Assembly: GCA_044337015.1 (NCBI GenBank)
Contig: JBIIOJ010000215.1
Span: 1-5,731 of the forward strand
Origin: UBA4655 sp044337015
GTDB taxonomy: Bacteria > Planctomycetota > Planctomycetia > Pirellulales > UBA1268
DNA length: 5,731 nt
Reading direction: 5' to 3'
The first letter of the stretch is position 1; every line of letters begins with the position of its first letter. This document shows positions 1 to 3,820 of this stretch, in pieces. The notes under the pieces are model-generated. The model saw only the letters and a list, made by a program, of their open reading frames with translations. It was not told the DNA's origin and did no database searches. A program made the position numbers and the translations under genes.

Positions 1-37
1 ATACGGGCAGCCCCGAACCAGCACGTTTGACGTGCAC

Positions 38-59
38 AAAAACCGGCCAACCAAGGCGG
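38..59 (-). terminator. Probable intrinsic terminator of the minus-strand csrA operon
   Basis: Read on the minus strand, 59-43 forms a short GC hairpin (CCGCC, loop TTGGTT, GGCCGG, with one bulged C), followed by TTTTTG at 42-37. It lies 12 nt beyond the stop codon at 72-74, where an operon terminator is expected. The stem has only about five pairs, so it is a modest terminator. A separate perfect 6-bp inverted repeat (GCACGT, TTG, ACGTGC, 21-35) lies just downstream; it has no U-tract on either side and may only reinforce the end. Confidence 0.45.
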
Positions 60-71
60 TCCACATCGACA

Positions 72-506
72 TCACGGCCGCTTTTTCGGGCGGCAGGCGG
101 GCGTGTCGGCGAGCGAGAACACGATCACTTCCTCGCCCGTGACGGTCGAGATGTCGTGATGCACGCTCACCAACTTCACGCCCACCGCCGACTCCACGAT
201 CATCTCGAGCCGCGGTCGGCCCGAGGCGATCATGTGCGACCTGACCTGCTTCAGGAGCGATCGGCCGTTTCCGGACTCGTTGCCCATCACCGGCCGTTCC
301 CCGTCGCCGGAGCCGTCCCCGTCGCCACCCGGCCTCGCGGCCATGAGTTGCCGCTCGGCCGCGCTAAGCGCCCCCTGGAGCCGCACGACGAGCAGGCTGC
401 CGAGCAGGTGGGAATGGATGTCCCGCGGGCCGCGGCCGATGAACTCCTGGTGAAACCGTGCAATGCCGTCGCAGACAGCCGCCTCGATCTCGCCTTGCGA
501 TCTCAT
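72..506 (-). CDS. DUF2294 / MpsC-family protein (copy A)
   Basis: A 144-residue soluble protein with no signal peptide or membrane segment. It matches the DUF2294 family (named MpsC in Pfam). The N-terminal half has a SQGEIEAAVCD start (3-13), GRGPRDIHSHL (24-34) and VVRLQGALSAAERQL (40-54). The C-terminal half has KQVRSHMIASGRP (86-98) and HHDISTVTGEEVIVFSL (116-132). In Staphylococcus aureus mpsC lies with mpsAB, linked to inorganic-carbon uptake and membrane potential, but MpsC itself has no established activity and no mpsAB homologue is visible here. A Gly/Asp/Ser-rich segment at about 58-82 interrupts the family core and is mostly missing from its close paralogue at 2046-2474. The start is set by AAGGGG (514-519) seven bases upstream. 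It is the last gene of the operon, 49 nt after csrA. Family call firm, function unknown. Confidence 0.88.
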   Translation of the reverse strand: MRSQGEIEAAVCDGIARFHQEFIGRGPRDIHSHLLGSLLVVRLQGALSAAERQLMAARPGGDGDGSGDGERPVMGNESGNGRSLLKQVRSHMIASGRPRLEMIVESAVGVKLVSVHHDISTVTGEEVIVFSLADTPACRPKKRP

Positions 507-513
507 GCGTCAA

Positions 514-519
514 CCCCTT
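514..519 (-). promoter_or_regulatory. Ribosome binding site of DUF2294 copy A
   Basis: AAGGGG on the minus strand, seven bases before the ATG at 506. It supports this start and shows the gene has its own initiation signal despite lying within the csrA transcript. Confidence 0.6.
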
Positions 520-555
520 GGTGAGATGGCGTGAGGGCCGGTCGCCTCGATTTCA

Positions 556-825
556 TCAGGTCGAATTCGTGCGGAGCGACCCGTTCCGCGAGGCGATCGC
601 GGCCAGTTGGGCCTGCGCCTCCCCGTTTCCGTTGCCATTCCCGTTCCCGTTGCAAATGCGGTCCCACACCTCGCGGCGGTGAATCGGCATCTTGTTGTCG
701 GCCTGGAAGCCGAGGCGGACCCTTCCTCCCTCGATGTCGAGGATGGTGATCTCGAGCATCACCTGGAGATCCTCCGGACGGGCAATGACGACGCTCTCAC
801 GATTTTTCCTTGTCAGCACCAGCAT
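556..825 (-). CDS. csrA: Carbon storage regulator CsrA with an Asn-Gly repeat tail
   Basis: An 89-residue homologue of the dimeric RNA-binding regulator CsrA/RsmA, which binds GGA motifs in mRNA leaders and alters translation or stability. The core is intact: MLVLTRK at the start with Leu4 and Arg6, five-strand pattern through LEITILDIEGGRVRLGF (24-40), and the HRREV motif (49-53) whose Arg50 corresponds to the RNA-contacting Arg44 of Escherichia coli CsrA. The core ends near residue 58. It is followed by five Asn-Gly dipeptides (59-68) and a 21-residue tail rich in Ala, Gln and Ser, so the protein is longer than the usual 60-75 residues. The start is fixed by the canonical N-terminus and by AGGAAAGG at 834-841, which overlaps the stop codon of the upstream gene. 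Only 14 nt separate the two genes, so they are very probably co-transcribed and perhaps translationally coupled. An open frame continues upstream of this ATG but lacks family similarity. Confidence 0.97.
   Translation of the reverse strand: MLVLTRKNRESVVIARPEDLQVMLEITILDIEGGRVRLGFQADNKMPIHRREVWDRICNGNGNGNGNGEAQAQLAAIASRNGSLRTNST
622..651 (-). repeat. Hexanucleotide repeat encoding (Asn-Gly)5 in csrA
   Basis: Five imperfect hexamers of the form AAY-GGN on the minus strand encode residues 59-68. Glycine codons vary (GGG, GGC, GGA), so the array is not a freshly slipped microsatellite, but gain or loss of units would keep the frame and change linker length. It sits just after the conserved CsrA core, as expected for a flexible spacer. 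Confidence 0.8.
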
Positions 826-833
826 GGCGAAAA

Positions 834-841
834 CCTTTCCT
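834..841 (-). promoter_or_regulatory. Shine-Dalgarno of csrA overlapping the upstream stop codon
   Basis: AGGAAAGG on the minus strand, eight bases before the csrA ATG. Its first two bases are the AG of the TAG stop (842-840) of the preceding DUF2294-like gene. This fixes the csrA start and makes translational coupling plausible. It also contains a GGA, so autoregulation by CsrA is conceivable but unproven. Confidence 0.75.
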
Positions 842-1406
842 AGAAGTGGGGCATGGCAAACGGCTCCCTCCGAACGAGTTGTGTCGTGCCGACGGCGTTG
901 ATGCCGGCGGCTCCTGGTGCGTGCGGACCATCCACACGCACGTGTGCATCGATCGGGACGCCGAGCATTGGCAGCCCCTGCCCGAGCAGGAACAGATCCA
1001 CCGTCGGCGTCGTGGTGAAGGTGGTCAGCACGCTGCCGGTCGGCGCGTCGATGCTCACCATCGCGGAGACGAGTTCGATTCCCGTGCGGCCGTGGACATA
1101 GACGCGAAGGTCGTCGAGCGAACGTTCGACGATGGCACGCTGCCGCCGCTCGATCTCGGCGGCGGTCTCGCCACAATGGCGGGCCACGATCCGATCGAGC
1201 GGAGCGAGCATCGACTGGAGGCAGACCACCATCCAATCGCGTCCGGTGACGACCGTCACCCGTGAAGGCGTTCGACCGAGCCGTTCCTGCTCGAAGGTGC
1301 CGGCGGCCTTCGCCACCCGGCGGGCGAGCGGCTGCACGGGGGAGAAAACTGGAGTGCAATCTTGGTTGAAAACCGCCTTTTCTGCGGGCAGAAGCTGGTT
1401 TGGCAT
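840..1406 (-). CDS. Divergent DUF2294 / MpsC-like protein (copy B)
   Basis: A 188-residue soluble protein whose middle (about 30-131) follows the DUF2294 pattern: ARRVAKAAGTFEQERLGRTP, then VTVVTGRDWMVVCLQSMLAPLD in place of the lVVRLQGaLsaaE segment, then RAIVERSLDDLRVYVHGRTG and a weak match to the terminal ValPhe-Leu strand. It has an N-terminal extension of about 30 residues and a C-terminal extension of about 55 not found in copies A and C. The Gly-Arg-Gly-Pro motif is reduced to Gly-Arg-Thr-Pro, and the His-His-Asp-Ile motif is lost (SIDAPTG at 118-124). The ATG at 1406 is preferred over one at 1490, because 1490 falls inside the leader terminator hairpin. Only a weak ribosome site is visible before 1406. 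It is the first gene of the operon, ending 14 nt before csrA. Function unknown; the family assignment is by pattern and less certain than for A and C. Confidence 0.78.
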   Translation of the reverse strand: MPNQLLPAEKAVFNQDCTPVFSPVQPLARRVAKAAGTFEQERLGRTPSRVTVVTGRDWMVVCLQSMLAPLDRIVARHCGETAAEIERRQRAIVERSLDDLRVYVHGRTGIELVSAMVSIDAPTGSVLTTFTTTPTVDLFLLGQGLPMLGVPIDAHVRVDGPHAPGAAGINAVGTTQLVRREPFAMPHF

Positions 1407-1455
1407 GGCGTTGGATCCGAGGGTTCCAGGACGTCGTGAGGTCGCGCAGGGCAAT

Positions 1456-1506
1456 AAAAAAAGCCGGCGGGAGGGGATGCCACGAGGCAAACGCTCACGC
1501 CGGCTT
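1456..1506 (-). terminator. Intrinsic terminator in the leader of the csrA operon
   Basis: On the minus strand AAGCCGGC (1506-1499) pairs with GCCGGCTT (1468-1461), an 8-bp stem. A small inner hairpin (TGCC, TCGT, GGCA) lies within the loop. The stem is followed by an unbroken run of seven U at 1462-1456. It lies 50 nt upstream of the first start codon of the operon, so transcription must pass it to reach the genes. That makes it an attenuator rather than an end-of-gene terminator, because nothing is encoded upstream on this strand before the promoter at 1629-1657. Confidence 0.8.
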
Positions 1507-1561
1507 ACGCTGCGACGGACCTTTCGGCTGTTCGCCGAACTGCCCCTCGACTCGTCTTCCG
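1502..1561 (-). promoter_or_regulatory. Conserved structured RNA leader, copy 1 (riboswitch- or attenuator-like)
   Basis: This 60-nt element shares with 5600-5659 the block CGGAAGACGAGT (1561-1550) and the block CGCAGCGTA, at identical spacing. Between them TTCGGC (1539-1534) pairs with GCCGAA (1528-1523) around a 5-nt loop. An outer helix pairs 1548-1543 with 1519-1514 (GAGGGG with TCCGTC, one G-G mismatch, one G-U). In the other copy 5 of 6 inner pairs are different yet still paired, which is strong evidence for a selected RNA structure. The second block runs straight into the left arm of the terminator (1456-1506), so ligand, protein or antiterminator pairing could control readthrough into the MpsC-like/csrA genes. 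I do not recognise it as a known riboswitch class. Confidence 0.7.
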
Positions 1562-1628
1562 TCAGTGTTCCTTACTGTGCCGCTCGAACCGGCCCGCCTG
1601 TCGGCCTTCCGATCCATTCGACGACCGC

Positions 1629-1657
1629 ATTCTATCTGGGCAATCCAGGCAATTCAA
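1629..1657 (-). promoter_or_regulatory. Sigma-70-type promoter for the csrA operon leader
   Basis: Minus strand: -35 TTGAAT at 1657-1652, a 17-bp spacer, and -10 TAGAAT at 1634-1629 (5 of 6 consensus bases). Transcription would start near 1622, giving a leader of about 215 nt that contains the conserved RNA element roughly 60 nt from its 5' end. The motif lies in an unusually AT-rich patch for this window. GGCAAT occurs three times across it (1639, 1648 and 1666), at spacings of 9 and 18 bp on one face of the helix, possibly an operator. Confidence 0.6.
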
Positions 1658-1752
1658 GAAGTTTCGGCAATTGAGGGAACGGTGAGCTGTTCCACCATCG
1701 TGCGGTGCATGTTTCCGCTGACAATCGGCGGCGAAGCGGAGCGATCCGCTGT

Positions 1753-1766
1753 CAGAACGAGTTCTG
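1753..1766. repeat. Palindromic possible operator
   Basis: CAGAAC-GA-GTTCTG is a 6-bp inverted repeat with a 2-bp centre, suitable for a dimeric DNA-binding protein. It lies upstream of the csrA operon promoter. No regulator gene is present in the window, so the binding partner is unknown. Confidence 0.35.
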
Positions 1767-1780
1767 CGATGCTGTGAAGA

Positions 1781-1806
1781 AGACGTTGTCAGCGGGAGAC
1801 GTTGTC
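1781..1806. repeat. Ten-base direct repeat
   Basis: AGACGTTGTC occurs twice, at 1781-1790 and 1797-1806, a 16-bp period. It may be a paired binding site in the divergent promoter region or a small tandem duplication; the intervening AGCGGG is not repeated. Confidence 0.4.
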
Positions 1807-1988
1807 CGCGATTGGGAACAATCCGAGGTTGTGTCGTTGCATGGCGATGACGCGAGCTGCGACGGAGACACTGCGGCTGGAGCGGTGAAACGAACACACT
1901 GCGTGCGATCGTCTTGCGAAGATCGATCGTTCTGCGGTGTTTTCGCAGACTGCCCGACCGGTCCCCGAGCAAAGAACTAACCCTAAAG

Positions 1989-2038
1989 GGGGGTATTCTG
2001 CCGAAGAATGGTGCCGTGAGACACCCCCATCAAGAAGG
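1989..2038 (+). promoter_or_regulatory. Structured 5' leader of DUF2294 copy C
   Basis: GGGGGT (1989-1994) pairs with ACCCCC (2023-2028), enclosing a second hairpin ATTCT-GCCGA-AGAAT (1995-2009). Competing pairings exist: CCC-TAAA-GGG (1981-1990), and AACCCT (1979-1984) with the AGGGT of the ribosome binding site (2036-2040). The structure ends just before AAGAAGGG (2032-2039), so it could set access of ribosomes to the start at 2046. This is pairing by eye, with no second copy to test it. Confidence 0.4.
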
Positions 2039-2045
2039 GTATAGC

Positions 2046-2474
2046 ATGGTGCCACCACCGGATCCGGCGACCGACGGACAGCCTCGAAAATCCCAGGGGG
2101 AGATCGAGGCAGCGGTCTGCGATGCGATCTCGCGATTTCAGCAGGAGTACATGGGCCGTGGGCCGCGGCACGTCCACACACACCTGGTCGACAACATGCT
2201 CTTCGTGAGGCTGCAGGGCGTGCTTACGGCGGCGGAGCAGCGGCTCATCGAACTCCGCAACGATGACAACGGGCGCGGCGCGGAGATCGTGAAGCAATTT
2301 CGCAGCCACCTCGTGACGACCGGCCGCCCGCTGCTCGAACGGATGGTCCACGATGTTACCGGCACCCCCACGATCAACCTGCACCACGACATCAGCGCCG
2401 CGACGGGGGAGGAGGTGATCGTGTTCACGCTCGCCTCGCCGCCGGAGTGTCGCGACCGCAGGCGGAAAGGGTGA
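2046..2474 (+). CDS. DUF2294 / MpsC-family protein (copy C)
   Basis: A 142-residue soluble protein of the DUF2294 (MpsC) family. Landmarks are SQGEIEAAVCD (16-26), GRGPRHVHTHL (37-47), FVRLQGVLTAAEQRL (53-67), KQFRSHLVTTGRP (83-95), and HHDISAATGEEVIVFTL (113-129). About two thirds of residues in the N-terminal half are identical to copy A at 72-506, on the opposite strand; it lacks most of the Gly/Asp-rich insert of that copy and has instead a 13-residue Pro-rich N-terminal lead. The chosen ATG has AAGAAGGG six bases upstream. The frame is open further upstream, but that part has no similarity and would run through the leader hairpins. It is transcribed divergently from the csrA operon and stands alone: the next gene is 332 nt on. 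Cytoplasmic; no known catalytic residues; role unknown. Confidence 0.88.
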   Translation: MVPPPDPATDGQPRKSQGEIEAAVCDAISRFQQEYMGRGPRHVHTHLVDNMLFVRLQGVLTAAEQRLIELRNDDNGRGAEIVKQFRSHLVTTGRPLLERMVHDVTGTPTINLHHDISAATGEEVIVFTLASPPECRDRRRKG

Positions 2475-2541
2475 TCGCCTGCCCGCAGCGGATTTCCGAA
2501 CTCCCAGTCCGGGCCGTGGCGTTCGGCCCGCGATAGGCCGG

Positions 2542-2575
2542 CGGCGAACGGCGCGGACGATCCCACCGTTCGCCG
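2542..2575 (+). terminator. Strong stem-loop after DUF2294 copy C, lacking a U-tract
   Basis: CGGCGAACGG (2542-2551) pairs perfectly with CCGTTCGCCG (2566-2575) over a 14-nt loop. It is 67 nt past the stop codon. There is no T-run on either side, so it is not a classical intrinsic terminator; it could stabilise a 3' end or assist factor-dependent termination. Confidence 0.35.
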
Positions 2576-2682
2576 TCCGGCGGCCCGACGGCCCGGCGGT
2601 CGATCGAGGCACCGCTCGCGAACGCCGGCCGGGCTGTATGGGATGGGCCGACTGTGCGTCCAGGCCGGAAAGACCGAAACCC

Positions 2683-2721
2683 CCTCTTACGAGGTGACGA
2701 TTATACCCCTCTGCCGAGGGG
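2683..2721 (+). promoter_or_regulatory. Tandem small hairpins in the BBP7 leader
   Basis: CCTC-TTAC-GAGG (2683-2694) is followed at once by CCCCTC-TGCC-GAGGGG (2706-2721), a perfect 6-bp stem with a tetraloop. The two resemble each other. The second shares TCTGCCGA with the hairpin in the copy C leader (1997-2004). They lie about 90-120 nt before the BBP7 start and have no U-tract. A role in mRNA stability or regulation is only inferred. Confidence 0.35.
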
Positions 2722-2806
2722 ATCTTGGCAGTGGCGGACGAGGAATCGTGCCGCGACGGGGAAGATGGGCAGGGAACCTGATAGGGCAGAAAGGAACCGG
2801 TGGGGC

Positions 2807-3820
2807 ATGCGTGCTGGAGGATGGTCGATCGTGGCGGCAGCCGTGGTGACGCTCATGGGCTGGTCGTGGGTCGTGCGGGCAGATGATTGCTGCCCCATCC
2901 CGCGCCGCGTGCTCGACCCGCTCGACCAGTGCCCGGCCTGGACTGGCCGTGTCGATGCACTGCTCCTTTGGCGAGACGCCCCCCAGGGCGCGCCGTTGTT
3001 CGATTCCATCGCTGGCCCTTCGCCGGAAACCGCACTCGACGCCCGGGACCTCCAAAGCGGCATGGCCGCCGGGCCGCGGTTCACGATCTTTCGACATACC
3101 GGCGACCACGGCGCGATCGAGTTCAATTACTTTCGCGTGCAGGATTTCACCGCTGCACGGTCGCTGCCGGGAACCGACGGCGGATACGCCTTCGCCGAGG
3201 ACTTGCTCTGCTGCTCCCCGATCACTCCGCTCAACGAGGTCGACGCCGCCATGTCGAGCGAACTGCAGAGCTTCGAAATCAACCGCCGGATTCCGACCGA
3301 CGGCCGCGTGCAGTGGCTCGCGGGATTCCGCTGGGTCCAGTGGAACGAATCGATCGGGCTCGACGTGGCGACCGATCTACCCGGGCAGGCGATCGGCATC
3401 GACACCGACACGAACAACGATCTCTACGGCATGCAGATCGGGGCCGACACGATCCTGCTCCGGACGAGCGGGCCTTTTTGGATCGAGGGACTCGGCAAGG
3501 CAGGGGTGTTCTACAACCGCTCCTCCCAGTTCACCTCCTACGCGATCACCCTGCCGCCGGATCAGGTCGCCGGCGGCACCGATACCTCTCGCGCTGCATT
3601 CGTAGGCGAGCTCGGCGTCACCGGCGTCTGGCAGATGAACGATTGGCTCGCGCTGCGGGTCGGCTGGGTGGCGTTCTGGCTCGGCGGCCTCGCCATGGCG
3701 CCGAACCAGCTCGACCAGCAGTGCCTGATCTGCCAGGACAAGCCGGTGCGTCAGGCCACGGACACTGGTGGAAGCGTGTTCCTCACCGGCCTGTCGATCG
3801 GGCTGGAGGGGCGTTGGTGA
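2807..3820 (+). CDS. BBP7-family outer-membrane beta-barrel protein
   Basis: A 337-residue secreted protein matching the planctomycete BBP7 barrel family. A signal peptide occupies 1-25 (MRAGG start, hydrophobic IVAAAVVTLMGW, cut after Val-Arg-Ala), and mature residues begin DDCCP. Family landmarks: WTGRVDALLLWRD (45-57), SELQSFEINRR (151-161), WLAGFRWVQWNESI (170-183), NDLYGMQIGAD (204-214), a strand with RVGWVAFWLGGLAMAPNQL (284-302), and a final SVFLTGLSIGLEGRW whose last aromatic residue is typical of outer-membrane barrels. Alternating polar and hydrophobic strands run throughout. The ATG at 2807 is chosen because the signal peptide begins there and AAGGAA lies ten bases upstream; starts at 2654 or 2765 would add a charged leader. 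Cys28, Cys29, Cys42 and further pairs (135-136, 306 and 309) may form disulfides. Such proteins are thought to sit in the outer membrane; their cargo is unknown. Its last 70 bases overlap the 3' end of the convergent PEP-CTERM gene. Confidence 0.9.
   Translation: MRAGGWSIVAAAVVTLMGWSWVVRADDCCPIPRRVLDPLDQCPAWTGRVDALLLWRDAPQGAPLFDSIAGPSPETALDARDLQSGMAAGPRFTIFRHTGDHGAIEFNYFRVQDFTAARSLPGTDGGYAFAEDLLCCSPITPLNEVDAAMSSELQSFEINRRIPTDGRVQWLAGFRWVQWNESIGLDVATDLPGQAIGIDTDTNNDLYGMQIGADTILLRTSGPFWIEGLGKAGVFYNRSSQFTSYAITLPPDQVAGGTDTSRAAFVGELGVTGVWQMNDWLALRVGWVAFWLGGLAMAPNQLDQQCLICQDKPVRQATDTGGSVFLTGLSIGLEGRW

Larger units (their letters stand above)
1658..2045. other. Divergent intergenic region with clustered inverted and direct repeats
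   Basis: No credible gene: the small open frames have no family similarity and poor starts. On the plus strand it holds an inverted repeat GGAAC/GTTCC (1676-1693); AGCGGA-GCGA-TCCGCT (1735-1750), a 6-bp stem with a GNRA loop; the near-perfect palindrome CAGAAC-GA-GTTCTG (1753-1766); a 10-bp direct repeat AGACGTTGTC (1781-1790 and 1797-1806); and GATTG-GGAA-CAATC (1810-1823). It separates the minus-strand csrA operon from the plus-strand DUF2294 gene, so operators acting on either side are plausible. I found no convincing sigma-70 promoter for the plus-strand gene. Confidence 0.5.
2475..2806. other. Intergenic stretch between DUF2294 copy C and the BBP7 gene
   Basis: Non-coding as far as I can see. 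Its left half is very GC-rich and contains a perfect 10-bp inverted repeat (2542-2575) that may end or protect the upstream transcript. Its right half has two adjacent small hairpins (2683-2694 and 2706-2721), then the ribosome binding region of the BBP7 gene. An ATG at 2654 opens the BBP7 frame early, but the peptide before 2807 is charged and unlike a signal peptide. No clear promoter was found. Confidence 0.5.

Noticed and set aside
826..1359. Long N-terminal extension of CsrA in the same open frame
   Set aside because: It is the antisense-type shadow of copy B in another frame: Arg-rich, unlike any CsrA, while an ideal ribosome site precedes the ATG at 825.
1407..1490. Longer start for DUF2294-like copy B at 1490
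   Set aside because: The extra 28 codons would run through the intrinsic terminator and its U-tract and show no family similarity; the leader interpretation fits better.
1705..1980. Small plus-strand gene in the divergent intergenic region
   Set aside because: No family similarity, no ribosome site, and it overlaps the repeat-rich regulatory stretch.
1660..2045. CsrB/RsmY-like sponge RNA sequestering CsrA
   Set aside because: GGA motifs are about as frequent as expected for this composition, only one (in GATTG-GGAA-CAATC) sits clearly in a loop, and no terminator with a U-tract follows on the plus strand.
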